Positions 1-7,537 of a stretch of DNA of 64,000 nucleotides are shown here, in pieces. Location of the stretch: contig NZ_JAHKKG010000002.1 of NCBI RefSeq assembly GCF_018829635.1, positions 310,001 through 374,000 on the forward strand, in the 5' to 3' direction. The notes under the pieces were generated by a model, which saw nothing but the letters and a program-made list of their open reading frames with translations, was not told where the DNA came from and did not search any database. Position 1 is the first letter of the stretch. Each line of letters opens with the position of its first letter. The stretch comes from Paractinoplanes bogorensis (lineage in GTDB: Bacteria; Actinomycetota; Actinomycetes; Mycobacteriales; Micromonosporaceae). Both the position numbers and the translations under genes were made by a program.

Positions 1-602
1 CGCGGCGGCTTCTGACCGGAGAGCTTGATCATCAGCGCCACCTCGTCGTCCCGGGTGGTCTTCCACATGAAGTCGCGCAGGGGCTGCACGCCGTCCTTGA
101 AGGCCTGCGACTGGGTCTTGTCGCCCTTCAGATAGGGCTGCACGCCCTGCTCGTTCATGGCCGACACGGTCGGGCCCATGATGAACAGGCTGATGAAGAC
201 GGCCAGGCCGGCCAGCACCTGGTTGGGCGGCATGCTGGTCATGCCGAGCGCGTTGCGGGTGATGCCCAGCACCATGAAGATCTTGGTGAAGCACGTGCAC
301 AGGAGCAGCAGGGCCGGTGCCACCGAGAGCACGGTCAGACCCAACATGATGATCATCGACGTGGCCGGGCGGCTGCCGTCCGGGTTGGTGCCGTTGATGT
401 TCACGTTGATGTTGGGGCGGGTGGGCCGGGCCGGCGGGGACGGCGGGGCCGGGGCCCGCTCGGGCAGGGCGACCACGTGGACGACCGGCGCGCGTTCCGG
501 TGCTGACGGCGTACGGGAAGGCTCAGCTTGTGCTGCTCCGGGAAGCAGCACGAAGGCCAGACCGAAGCTCGCCAGCAGAAGGAGGAACGCGCGCTTGATC
601 AT
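1..602 (-). CDS. fliP: Flagellar export gate protein FliP (3' end beyond window)
   Basis: FliP is an integral membrane subunit of the flagellar type III export gate (FliPQR). Seen here are about 200 N-terminal codons; the gene runs off the left edge. A cleavable-type signal (MIKRAFLLLLASFGLAFVL, then an AQA-like site) is followed by an Ala/Pro-rich stretch, an NINVNING segment, and the family's first membrane segment with SMIIMLGLTVLSVAPALLLL and FTKIFMVLGITRNALG, then MPPNQVLAGLAVFISLFIMG. The ATG overlaps the fliO stop as ATGA, so the two are translationally coupled. It is the last visible gene of fliMNOP. Identity is secure from the conserved membrane motifs; only completeness is unknown. 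Confidence 0.95.
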   Translation of the reverse strand, partial: MIKRAFLLLLASFGLAFVLLPGAAQAEPSRTPSAPERAPVVHVVALPERAPAPPSPPARPTRPNINVNINGTNPDGSRPATSMIIMLGLTVLSVAPALLLLCTCFTKIFMVLGITRNALGMTSMPPNQVLAGLAVFISLFIMGPTVSAMNEQGVQPYLKGDKTQSQAFKDGVQPLRDFMWKTTRDDEVALMIKLSGQKPP

Positions 603-1039
603 CGGTGACTGGTCCGATCTCGCAGGACTTCGAGCGCCATGCGCCAGGTGCGCGGCGAGAGGATCGAACCGTCCAGCCGGCCGGGCGCCGTGGCCGCCGG
701 ATGCCGCTTGGGCAGGTCGGGACCGGCCGCCAGCTCGTCGGCGATGTCCTGATCCAGCTCCAGGTGGTCGCGGTGCTCGGCCGGGTGGTGGTCGAACAGC
801 TCGACCTCGGCCTCACCGAGCAGGCTCACCTGCTGATCGGTGACGCCCAGGATCACGGCCCGGTCGGCCACCTTGACCACGGCCACGGCGGCGCCTCGGG
901 ACAGCTGCTGACGCTCGAGCACGACCAGCTGCCCGTGCCCGCGCCCGAGCAAGGGACGGCGCACGAGCCGGGCCAGGCCCCACATCATGCCGAGGATGAT
1001 CGCGAGCGAGAAGCCGATCCGGAGGACGAGCTCGAACAA
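599..1039 (-). CDS. fliO: Flagellar biosynthesis protein FliO
   Basis: FliO is a small single-pass membrane protein that helps assemble the FliP export gate. The 146-residue product has one N-terminal membrane segment (RIGFSLAIILGMMWGLARL) followed by a basic cytoplasmic domain with QLVVLERQQLSRGAAVAVV, the typical FliO beta-rich core. No ATG or GTG is available near the fliN stop; the TTG at 1039 lies about 8 nt after GGGAG and gives the expected N-terminal helix, so I chose it. The stop overlaps the fliP ATG. FliO sequences diverge strongly, so the call rests on architecture plus the position between fliN and fliP. Confidence 0.85.
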   Translation of the reverse strand: MFELVLRIGFSLAIILGMMWGLARLVRRPLLGRGHGQLVVLERQQLSRGAAVAVVKVADRAVILGVTDQQVSLLGEAEVELFDHHPAEHRDHLELDQDIADELAAGPDLPKRHPAATAPGRLDGSILSPRTWRMALEVLRDRTSHR

Positions 1040-1044
1040 GGCCG

Positions 1045-1806
1045 TTACTCCCGCTCGGTGCCGGGAGTGACGATCTCGGTGACCCGGATGCCGAAGTTCT
1101 CGTCGACCACGACGACCTCGCCCCGTGCGATCAGGCGACCATTGACCAGCAGGTCGGCCGGACTGCCGGCGGCCCGGTCGAGCTCGACGATCGCCCCCGG
1201 GGTGAGCGACAGCAGCTCCCGTACGCTCATCCGGGTGCGGCCCAGCTCGGCCGACACCTCCATCTCGACGTCGTGCAGCATGTCCAGCCCACCGCGGAGC
1301 TGGATCGAGGGTCCGGCCGAGTCGCGGCGGGCCACGTTGCCGCCCGCTCCCGGTCCGTCGCTCGGCCACGGGCTCAGCGACAGCGCCAGCACGGCCCGGA
1401 TCTCGTTGCCCTCGACCAGCGGCACCGCCACCGCGCCGTCCTTGGCGGCCAGCGCGCTCAGCGCCACCTGCGGCTCCATCACCTGGCCGGGATCGAGCAC
1501 GACCGGCCCGAAGACGCGGGCCGCGGCCTCCAGGGCGGGCCGGACGGCGGCGGTCAGGTCGAGCTCGCCGAGCGGGCTCTCCTTGAGCGCGTCGGCCAGG
1601 TCCTGCCCGACCACCACGACCACCTCGCCGGCGGCCGCCCCGCTGAATCTGGCGGTGACCGCCTGACCCTCGATGAGCACGTCGGCCGAGGCGGCGATCG
1701 GCTCGGCGACGGCCAGCGGACGGCTGGTGGGCAGGACACCCAGCGCGGCGTCGGCCGCGTTCCGGGCGAGCGCCAGCTGCGGCGCGGTGATGGTGGGCGC
1801 GGTCAT
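1045..1806 (-). CDS. fliN: Flagellar motor switch protein FliN/FliY with an N-terminal extension
   Basis: C-ring switch protein, 253 residues. The last ~80 residues are a typical SpoA/FliN domain ([58 protein letters not shown]). A plain FliN is about 100–140 residues; here a ~165-residue N-terminal domain is added, as in FliY, where that part is CheC-like. The extension lacks an obvious E-x-x-N phosphatase motif, so it may be a degenerate CheC/FliM-middle-like domain. The ATG overlaps the fliM stop (ATGA). It forms the C ring with FliM and receives the chemotaxis signal. Confidence 0.93.
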   Translation of the reverse strand: MTAPTITAPQLALARNAADAALGVLPTSRPLAVAEPIAASADVLIEGQAVTARFSGAAAGEVVVVVGQDLADALKESPLGELDLTAAVRPALEAAARVFGPVVLDPGQVMEPQVALSALAAKDGAVAVPLVEGNEIRAVLALSLSPWPSDGPGAGGNVARRDSAGPSIQLRGGLDMLHDVEMEVSAELGRTRMSVRELLSLTPGAIVELDRAAGSPADLLVNGRLIARGEVVVVDENFGIRVTEIVTPGTERE

Positions 1807-2753
1807 GGGCGACCAGACTCCTTGGGCGAGGCTTCCTGGGGGGCCGGCACGATGAGACAGGCGAGCCGGGCACCCTGATTACCGGGCACTGCGTGGGCAA
1901 AAACGGTCTCGTTGACCTTGACCTCGAGCGGCTGCGTGGTCGGGTGACCCAGCGGGACGACGTCGCCGGGCTGCAGGTCCACGATGTCATCGGTCCGCAT
2001 CCGGATGGGCTGGAATCGGACGGCGACGTCGAGCGGGGCCGACGAGAGGCCGGCCGTCAGGTTGCGCATCGCCATGTCCTTGGCCGACCGCTCGGCGTCG
2101 CTCAGCACCACCGTCTCGGTCTTCGACAGCACCGGCAGGATCGTGTTGAACGGCAGGCAGAACGTGTGCGCGGTCTCCTCGGCCCCGATCTTCATGTCGA
2201 ACGAGGCGATCACGCAGGCGTCGCCCGGCTGGTGGGCCCGGAGGAACTGCGCGTTGTACTCGATCTCCTTGAGCTTCGGGTGCAGCTCGACCAGCGTCTC
2301 GAAGCCGTAGCGCAGCTCGCCCAGCATCCGCTCGAGCAGACCGCGGAGCAAAGGCATCTCGACCTCGGTCAGCGGGCGTTCCGGCTGGGGACCGCCGGGG
2401 CCGCCGAGCATGTGATCAATCGCGGTCATCGACGCCGAGGACGAGATCTCCATGAGGGCCGTGCCGGGCAGCGGGTCGAGGCCCACCACGGCGATCACCG
2501 TGGGGTTGTTCAGGGCCGCGACGTACTCGTCGTAGTTCAGCTGCTCGATCGAGGCGAGCGTGACGTTGCTGACCGCCCGCAGCCGCGTGGTGAGCAGAGT
2601 TCCGCAGCTGCGCGCGTACGTCTCGAAGGCGATCTGCAGCGTGCGGATGTGCTCGCGGGACAGCTTGATCGGCTTGCGGAAGTCGTACGCGGTCGGCCCT
2701 GCGCCCTGACCACGGCGGGACAGCCGGCCCGGGGAACGTGCGGCGTTGGTCAC
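1803..2753 (-). CDS. fliM: Flagellar motor switch protein FliM
   Basis: C-ring switch protein of 316 residues. It has the FliM middle domain ([70 protein letters not shown]) and a C-terminal SpoA domain ([20 protein letters not shown]). The only in-frame start is GTG at 2753, since an upstream TAG closes the frame without another start. The first ~22 residues are Arg/Gly-rich and lack the usual N-terminal CheY-binding peptide of the LSQxEIDALL type. A FliA-like promoter sits so close that the mRNA may be almost leaderless. First gene of fliMNOP. Confidence 0.95.
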   Translation of the reverse strand: MTNAARSPGRLSRRGQGAGPTAYDFRKPIKLSREHIRTLQIAFETYARSCGTLLTTRLRAVSNVTLASIEQLNYDEYVAALNNPTVIAVVGLDPLPGTALMEISSSASMTAIDHMLGGPGGPQPERPLTEVEMPLLRGLLERMLGELRYGFETLVELHPKLKEIEYNAQFLRAHQPGDACVIASFDMKIGAEETAHTFCLPFNTILPVLSKTETVVLSDAERSAKDMAMRNLTAGLSSAPLDVAVRFQPIRMRTDDIVDLQPGDVVPLGHPTTQPLEVKVNETVFAHAVPGNQGARLACLIVPAPQEASPKESGRP

Positions 2754-2762
2754 GTTGTCCCC

Positions 2763-2788
2763 ATCGGCTCGTTTCCGGATCGGCTGAG
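2763..2788 (-). promoter_or_regulatory. FliA (sigma-28)-type promoter for fliM
   Basis: On the minus strand CTCA (2788–2785) is followed after 16 nt by GCCGAT (2768–2763). This fits the FliA consensus CTCA-N15–17-GCCGAA that I recall for Actinoplanes, with one mismatch. The -10 ends only 9 nt before the GTG of fliM, so transcription would begin at or a few bases before the start codon. It lies downstream of the fliL terminator, which makes fliMNOP a separate transcription unit. Confidence 0.65.
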
Positions 2789-2812
2789 CCCGAGCGACCT
2801 AACTTGCCCTAT

Positions 2813-2860
2813 TAACGAGGAATGGGCGGGTTCACCGGAGTGAACCCGCCCGTCTCGTTA
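2813..2860 (-). terminator. Hairpin terminator after fliL
   Basis: A perfect 12-bp stem (GGGCGGGTTCAC / GTGAACCCGCCC, loop CGGA) is extended by an outer TAACGAG/CTCGTTA stem, between the fliL stop and the fliM promoter. There is no long T-run. It separates flbD-motAB-fliL from fliMNOP. Confidence 0.75.
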
Positions 2861-2874
2861 CTCTGACCTGTTGC

Positions 2875-3324
2875 TTACTGGGTCACGAAGGACGTGTAGT
2901 AGACGCCCATGACCATCTTCTTGCCGCTCTCGGTGTAGGCCTTCACGATCTTCGCGGTGAGGTCCGACTTGATCTCCTCGCGGCTCTTCTCGGTGGAGAG
3001 CTGCGCCAGGGTCTTGCCGGTGTACTCGTCGATCGCCAGCTCCTGCGCCTCGCTGGTGTCGACGTCCTCGGCGGCGTCGGTGGTCTGCTGCAGCGAGAAG
3101 TTGAGCTTCAGGTAGTGGCCGTCAGCCAAGTTGATCGTCAGCGCGTCGTCGAGCGCCTTGACGGTGCCCTTCGTCGGTGCGGCCTCCGCGCTGTCGCCCT
3201 TCATCATGAAGAACGCGCCGGCCCCGCCACCGCCGAGCAGTACCACCGCCGCGATCACGATGATCATCAGCATCTTCTTGGACTTCTTCGGCGCCTCGGC
3301 CGGGGTGATCTCGTTGGTGCTCAT
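2875..3324 (-). CDS. fliL: Flagellar basal body-associated protein FliL
   Basis: 149-residue single-pass membrane protein that surrounds the stator and supports torque. A Lys-rich cytoplasmic N-terminus (EAPKKSKK) precedes one membrane helix (MLMIIVIAAVVLLGGGGAGA). The periplasmic/extracytoplasmic FliL domain has LTINLADGHYLKLNFSLQ and a C-terminus with a FVTQ end, typical of the family. Start chosen at the ATG that follows GAGAGGAC, 13 nt after motB; an upstream in-frame ATG would overlap motB heavily and adds only low-complexity residues. Last gene of flbD-motA-motB-fliL. Confidence 0.92.
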   Translation of the reverse strand: MSTNEITPAEAPKKSKKMLMIIVIAAVVLLGGGGAGAFFMMKGDSAEAAPTKGTVKALDDALTINLADGHYLKLNFSLQQTTDAAEDVDTSEAQELAIDEYTGKTLAQLSTEKSREEIKSDLTAKIVKAYTESGKKMVMGVYYTSFVTQ

Positions 3325-3337
3325 ATTCGAGGTCCTC

Positions 3338-4345
3338 TCAGTCGTGCGTCGTGGTGTCGGTGTTGGAATCGGCCGTCGTACCGGCCCGCTTAGCGGCAGC
3401 TTCGGCCTGGGCCGAGGTCTCACCGGAGTGCAACTTTGCGTCTTCGCCGGCCGCCGAGGGCAGCAGTGCCGCCTGGTCGGCCGTGAGGGTGGTCAGTACG
3501 ACGATGTCGACGCGCCGGTTCATGGTGATCGAGCGCGGGTCCGACGGGTTGATCAGAGGCTTGGTGTCGGAGTTACCGACGGCGGTCATCCGGTTCTTGG
3601 CCAGGCCGTGGTCGATCAGGTAACGGACCGTGGTCGAGGCGCGGGCGGCGGAGAGCTCCCAGCCGCTGGGGTAGAAGGTGGTCTTGGCCTTGAGCTGGTT
3701 GGTGTTGCCGTCGACCTCGATGTTGTTGGGCAGCTTGACGAGCGACGGGGCGATGGCGTCGAGGATCTTCTTGCCGCCCGGCTGCAGGTCGGCCCGGTTG
3801 CCGTCGAAGACGACCTCGTTGGTCACGACGGTGACCACCAGGCCACGCCGGTCGATCGTGAACTTGACCGAACCGAGCAGCTTCTGGGCCGCCAGCGCGT
3901 CCGAGATCTTGTTCTCGATCTTCTTGAAGTTCTCGGCCTCCTTGGCGGCCGCCGTGGCGTCCTGCGACGCCTTCTTGCGCTGCTCGGCCGCCATGGCCGC
4001 CTTGACCGCGGCCACCTGCTGCGAGGTCAGGCTGGACGTGCCGGACTTGCCGTCACCGGGGTTGGCGCCCGGGTCGATCTTCACGATCTCGGTCGCGTTG
4101 CCGGCGCCGTCCATCGGGCCGGTCTGACCCTGGAAGGCGACGCTCTGCGCGCCGAATCCCGAGGACAGACCGGAGGCCAGCTGGGCGAACTTCTTCATGT
4201 TGACGTCGCTCATCGAGTACAGAACCACGAAGAGAACGAACAGCAGGGTAAGCATGTCGGCGTACGACACGAGCCAGCGCTCGTGGTTAACGTGCTCCTC
4301 GTGCTCCTCATGGCGCTGCTTGCGCTTGCCGCCGCCTGAACTCAT
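3338..4345 (-). CDS. motB: Flagellar stator protein MotB
   Basis: Stator subunit anchored to peptidoglycan, 335 residues. Near the N-terminus RWLVSYADMLTLLFVLFVVL forms the single membrane helix and carries the essential ion-binding Asp (D30 here). The C-terminal half is an OmpA/MotB peptidoglycan-binding domain, with KTTFYPSGWELSAARASTTV, VGNSDTKPL and MNRRVDIVVL. ATG at 4345 is 4 nt from the motA stop; the longer upstream reading frame is just motA's shadow. A Lys/Ala-rich central region precedes the OmpA domain. It works with MotA as the ion channel that drives rotation. Confidence 0.96.
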   Translation of the reverse strand: MSSGGGKRKQRHEEHEEHVNHERWLVSYADMLTLLFVLFVVLYSMSDVNMKKFAQLASGLSSGFGAQSVAFQGQTGPMDGAGNATEIVKIDPGANPGDGKSGTSSLTSQQVAAVKAAMAAEQRKKASQDATAAAKEAENFKKIENKISDALAAQKLLGSVKFTIDRRGLVVTVVTNEVVFDGNRADLQPGGKKILDAIAPSLVKLPNNIEVDGNTNQLKAKTTFYPSGWELSAARASTTVRYLIDHGLAKNRMTAVGNSDTKPLINPSDPRSITMNRRVDIVVLTTLTADQAALLPSAAGEDAKLHSGETSAQAEAAAKRAGTTADSNTDTTTHD

Positions 4346-4349
4346 CTGC

Positions 4350-5141
4350 TTACGCTGCCTTCTTCGTGTTCGCGGCCGCCTCGGCCTTCTTCGCCTCGTC
4401 CGGCGGGAGCAGGCTGCGGAGCTTCTGGGCCACCAGACGCGGGTTCGAGCCGGCCTGGATGGCGAGGACACCGTCGACGACCAGCTCCATCTCCTCGGCC
4501 TCGACCGCGCTGAGGCGGTTGAGGCGAGCGGCGACGGGCAGCCAGATGACGTTGGCGCTGAGCACGCCCCAGAGGGTCGCGACGAACGCGGCCGAGATGG
4601 AGTGACCGAGCGACTCGGGCTTGTTCAGGTTCTCGAGCACGTGCACGAGACCCATGACCGTGCCGATGATGCCGATCGTCGGGGCGTAGCCGCCCATGTT
4701 CTCGAAGAGCTTGGCGCTCGCCTTGTCGGCCTTCTTCTTGGCCGCGATCTCGGCGTGCAGGATGTCATGCAGCTCGTCCGGGTCGGTGCCGTCGATGGCC
4801 AGCTGCAGACCGCGCTTCAGGAACGGGTGCTCCACGGTCTTGACCGCGTCCTCCAGGGCCAGCAGGCCCTCGCGGCGAGCGCGCTCGGCCAGCTTGACGA
4901 CCTCCTCGACCAGCTTGGTGGGCGGGGTGACCTTGGCCAGGAACGCCTTCTGCAGGGTCTTGCCGGCGCCGGTCGCGTCCTTGAGCACGCCACCGGCCAT
5001 ACCGGCCATGAACGCGCCGCCGAACACCAGCAGCATCGAGGGGATCAGGATGATCGAGGCCGGCGAGCCGCCCTCGAGGATCTGGACGGTGAAGATGATG
5101 ATGAGGCCAACGACCACACCGACAATCGTTGAGATATCCAT
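4350..5141 (-). CDS. motA: Flagellar stator protein MotA
   Basis: MotA/TolQ/ExbB-type membrane protein, 263 residues. Four membrane segments are visible: residues ~2–20 (ISTIVGVVVGLIIIFTVQIL), ~28–48, and two late ones at GGYAPTIGIIGTVMGLVHVL and ATLWGVLSANVIWLPVAARL. The large cytoplasmic loop between helices 2 and 3 has the conserved R/E-rich region (LAERARREGLLALED). A charged Lys/Ala tail ends the protein. The ATG shares one base with the flbD stop. Together with MotB it forms the torque-generating stator. Confidence 0.96.
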   Translation of the reverse strand: MDISTIVGVVVGLIIIFTVQILEGGSPASIILIPSMLLVFGGAFMAGMAGGVLKDATGAGKTLQKAFLAKVTPPTKLVEEVVKLAERARREGLLALEDAVKTVEHPFLKRGLQLAIDGTDPDELHDILHAEIAAKKKADKASAKLFENMGGYAPTIGIIGTVMGLVHVLENLNKPESLGHSISAAFVATLWGVLSANVIWLPVAARLNRLSAVEAEEMELVVDGVLAIQAGSNPRLVAQKLRSLLPPDEAKKAEAAANTKKAA

Positions 5142-5428
5142 CAGCGACCATTCCGGTGCAGCGGGAGCACCTTAGCGTCGGCGTCGTCGTCGGACGACGG
5201 GGCGGAGGAGTGGGTGTTGGTGGGCTCGGCCTCGAGGCGACTCGCTTGGGCGATCAGTGAGGCGCGGTAGTGCCGCACTGAATCGATGAACTCGGGCACG
5301 GACTCGGCAATGACGTACTTAGTGCCGTCGACCAGCGTGACGACCGTGTCGGGCGTGCAATCGGCACGCTCGATCAGGTCCGGGTTCAGGGCAAACACGG
5401 CACCGTTGATGCGGGTTACGAGGATCAC
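5141..5428 (-). CDS. flbD: FlbD/SwrD-family flagellar protein
   Basis: 95-residue protein whose first ~60 residues match the small FlbD (SwrD) family: VTRINGAVFALNPDLIE, then VVTLVDGTKYVIAESVPEFI. SwrD increases flagellar torque in Bacillus; its biochemistry is unclear. The C-terminal third is a Ser/Asp-rich, probably disordered tail. GTG at 5428 was chosen because the family begins directly with I-x-V-T-R-x-N-G and GGACGGAC lies just upstream. First gene of flbD-motA-motB-fliL, with a FliA-like promoter and a TcrA-box-like repeat upstream. Confidence 0.88.
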   Translation of the reverse strand: MILVTRINGAVFALNPDLIERADCTPDTVVTLVDGTKYVIAESVPEFIDSVRHYRASLIAQASRLEAEPTNTHSSAPSSDDDADAKVLPLHRNGR

Positions 5429-5495
5429 GAACGTCCGTCCTTGGTGGTGGTGTGGTCCTAAGCCGGCAGGCCGTCCGTGGGCCTTCGCTATGTGT

Positions 5496-5522
5496 TTCGG
5501 CGTGATGCCGGTTGCCGCTGAT
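5496..5522 (-). promoter_or_regulatory. FliA-type promoter for flbD-motAB-fliL
   Basis: ATCA (5522–5519 on the minus strand), a 17-nt spacer, then GCCGAA (5501–5496). One mismatch to CTCA-N15–17-GCCGAA. It predicts a ~60-nt leader before flbD. Confidence 0.55.
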
Positions 5523-5529
5523 AGCCAAC

Positions 5530-5547
5530 CGGTCGCCGTACAGGTGC
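5530..5547 (-). promoter_or_regulatory. TcrA-box-like direct repeat upstream of flbD
   Basis: The minus strand reads GCACCTG-TACG-GCGACCG, two 7-mers separated by 4 nt, each one base off GCA(A/C)CCG. It ends 7 bp upstream of the flbD -35 element, a position suited to an activator. The consensus is recalled from work on the A. missouriensis regulator TcrA; occupancy here is inference. Confidence 0.4.
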
Positions 5548-5558
5548 GAATGATCCGC

Positions 5559-5604
5559 AAAAAACGGACGGCCGGGACAAGCCGCACGGGCTTGCCCCGG
5601 CCGT
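5559..5604 (-). terminator. Rho-independent terminator after flgE
   Basis: On the minus strand a 16-bp stem with one mismatch (ACGGCCGGGGCAAGCC paired with GGCTTGTCCCGGCCGT) is followed by CCG and six T residues. This is a canonical intrinsic terminator just downstream of the flgE stop. Confidence 0.88.
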
Positions 5605-5630
5605 GGCCGGTCCTGCACGCTCGTTGGCGT

Positions 5631-6914
5631 CTAGCGCTTCATGCTGACGAGTTCTTGGAGCAGCTCGTCCGAGGTGGTGATGATGCGGGAGTTGGCCTGG
5701 AAGCCGCGCTGGGCGATGACCAGGTTGGTGAACTCCTGAGCCAGGTCGACGTTCGACATTTCGAGCGCACCGCTGATCACCTGCCCCAGGCCGGCACTGG
5801 TGGGCGTGCCCACCTGGGCCAGACCGGAGTTCACGGTGGCGCGCCACTGCGAGTCTCCGGTCTTCTCGAGGCCGTTGACGTTCTTGAAGGTGGCCAGGGC
5901 GACCTGACCGAGCACCTTCTTCTGACCGTTGCTGAACGCGCCGATGATCTGGCCGGTGTCCGACACCGTGTACGAGAGCGAGGCCAGGGTGCCGGCCGCG
6001 TTGCCGTTCGAGTCGGAGACCCGGGCCTCGGTGAGGCCGTGGAACATCGTCAGGTCCCCGGCGTCGACGGTGAACGTGTCGCTGATGTTGGGGTCGATCG
6101 CGGTCGCCCCCGAGAAATTGAGCGTCGCCCTCGTCGCCGGCGGCGTGGCGACCGGCTTTCCGTCCTTGAACTGGATGGTCGCGGTGATCGGCGTGGCCGG
6201 CCCGGCATCACCCGACTTCGTGAGGGTCACCGTCCAGTCCTGGGTGTCAGCGGTGGGATCGGTGGTGGTCCGCGTGAATTTCGCCGAGAGGCTGATCGGG
6301 TTGCCCGTCTTGTCGAACGCCTTGAACGGGATCTCGATGGCCGGGATGGTGGTCGGGTCGGTCACGCCCTCGGGCATGTCATTGGTCAGATTGCCCTTCA
6401 TCTCCACCGTGCTGGTCGCTACCGGCGAGATGCTCTTGCCCAGGGGCATCTTGATGTCGCCCGGCTTGGCGGCCGGGTTCACCACGCCGCTCTCATCGGC
6501 GGTCCAGCCCTGCACCGGCTCGCCGGTCGCGGTGGCCAACGTGCCGTTGGCGTCGAAGAAGAACGAGCCGGCCCGGGTGTAGAGCTCCTCGTTGCCGCGG
6601 CGGGTCATGAAGAAGCCGTCACCCTGGATCATCATGTCGCCGGCCTTGCCGGTGGTCTCGGCCGAGCCCTGGCTGAAGTTCGAGGTGATGCCGGCGTTGC
6701 GGACACCCAGACCGACCTGGCCCGGGTTGGAGCCGGCCTGGCCGTTCTGCGGGGCGCCGGCGGCGGCGGTCATCTGGCTCAGCGTGTCCTGGAACTGGAC
6801 CGAGCTGGCCTTGTAACCGACGGTGTTGACGTTGGCGATGTTGTTACCGGTGACGTCCATCATCTGCTGGTGGGCGTGCAGGCCACTGATGCCGGAATAG
6901 AGCGAGCGCAGCAT
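5631..6914 (-). CDS. flgE: Flagellar hook protein FlgE
   Basis: Hook subunit, 427 residues. The N-terminus has the rod/hook motif MLRSLYSGISGLHAHQQMMD followed by TGNNIANVNTVGYKASSVQF. The C-terminus has the matching coiled coil (SNVDLAQEFTNLVIAQRGFQ, ANSRIITTSDELLQELVSM). Between them lies a Thr/Gly-rich exposed domain of about 300 residues. The start at 6914 follows AAGGAACGATCC and puts the hook motif at residue 1; the open frame continues upstream through flgD but without family similarity. Follows flgD, its hook-capping partner, at 28 nt spacing, and is closed by a strong terminator. Confidence 0.97.
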   Translation of the reverse strand: MLRSLYSGISGLHAHQQMMDVTGNNIANVNTVGYKASSVQFQDTLSQMTAAAGAPQNGQAGSNPGQVGLGVRNAGITSNFSQGSAETTGKAGDMMIQGDGFFMTRRGNEELYTRAGSFFFDANGTLATATGEPVQGWTADESGVVNPAAKPGDIKMPLGKSISPVATSTVEMKGNLTNDMPEGVTDPTTIPAIEIPFKAFDKTGNPISLSAKFTRTTTDPTADTQDWTVTLTKSGDAGPATPITATIQFKDGKPVATPPATRATLNFSGATAIDPNISDTFTVDAGDLTMFHGLTEARVSDSNGNAAGTLASLSYTVSDTGQIIGAFSNGQKKVLGQVALATFKNVNGLEKTGDSQWRATVNSGLAQVGTPTSAGLGQVISGALEMSNVDLAQEFTNLVIAQRGFQANSRIITTSDELLQELVSMKR

Positions 6915-6942
6915 GGATCGTTCCTTTGCTCGAGGAGAGGGC

Positions 6943-7392
6943 TTAAGACTTGGGAGCGTCGGTCGCGGTCTGACCCTGCTGCTCGACCTGAGTGACCTTG
7001 GATAGCGGCACGTCCACGTTGCCGACCCGGAGCAGGGGCTCGGCGTCGCCGTTGAGCTTGGCCGCCGAGATGGTTCCGGTGAGCCGTACGCCGTCACCGG
7101 TCATGTACTCGACGTTCTTGCCGACCAGGGAACTAGCAGTGATCAGCTGCTGCCCCTTCATCATGTTCATGATTCCTTCGAGCTTCTCGACCTGGGTGAA
7201 CTGCGCCGTCTGGGCCAGGAACTGGGTCGAGTCGGCCGGCTTGCTGGGGTCCTGGTATTTCAGCTGGGCCACCAGCAGCTTCATGAACGTGTCTTTGTCG
7301 CCGAGGTCCTTGCCGTCCTTGCCCTTGGAGGCGCCGGCCGCGCCGGCGGCAGCCGCCAGCGGATTGGCACCGGAAACACCGGGAAAGGTCAT
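6943..7392 (-). CDS. flgD: Flagellar hook-capping scaffold protein FlgD
   Basis: 149-residue hook cap needed for FlgE polymerisation. It shows the conserved N-terminal core DTFMKLLVAQLKYQDPSKPA followed by STQFLAQTAQFTQVEKLEGI. A short beta domain follows (SSLVGKNVEYMTGDGVRLTG). It is shorter than enterobacterial FlgD because the C-terminal Ig-like/tudor part is reduced. ATG at 7392 follows GGGAGTAAGCC. Transcribed with flgE; the upstream region contains a FliA-like -10 and a TcrA-box-like repeat. Confidence 0.95.
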   Translation of the reverse strand: MTFPGVSGANPLAAAAGAAGASKGKDGKDLGDKDTFMKLLVAQLKYQDPSKPADSTQFLAQTAQFTQVEKLEGIMNMMKGQQLITASSLVGKNVEYMTGDGVRLTGTISAAKLNGDAEPLLRVGNVDVPLSKVTQVEQQGQTATDAPKS

Positions 7393-7441
7393 GGCTTACT
7401 CCCGTCCGTCGACAACAGGGCTCGTCCTTTGCTTCGACCGG

Positions 7442-7485
7442 ATCGGCAATTTGCTTAGCCCCGAACTGAACCCGTCCCGCAACCG
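7442..7485 (-). promoter_or_regulatory. Candidate flgD control region: FliA-like -10 and TcrA-box-like repeat
   Basis: GCCGATCC on the minus strand (from 7447) matches a FliA -10, but no good CTCA element lies 15–17 nt upstream. At 7468–7485 the plus strand reads GAACCCG-TCCC-GCAACCG: one 7-mer one base off and one exact match to GCA(A/C)CCG with the required 4-nt spacer. Together they suggest an activator-dependent flagellar promoter, read in the opposite orientation to the flbD box. Confidence 0.4.
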
Positions 7486-7486
7486 A

Positions 7487-7521
7487 GAAAGCGGGCCCGC
7501 CAGGGAGGCGGACCCGCTTTC
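7487..7521 (-). terminator. Hairpin terminator after the chemotaxis operon
   Basis: Near-perfect 15-bp stem (GAAAGCGGGCCCGCC / GGCGGACCCGCTTTC, one G-T pair, loop AGGGA) about 17 nt downstream of the last chemotaxis gene and upstream of flgD. The A/T-rich base of the stem could act in either direction. Confidence 0.75.
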
Positions 7522-7537
7522 TTGACGTACGCGGAGA

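Noticed and set aside
5498..5526. A second TcrA box around CGGTTGC between the flbD -10 and -35
   Set aside because: Only one half-site matches; the 7-mers 4 nt to either side do not.
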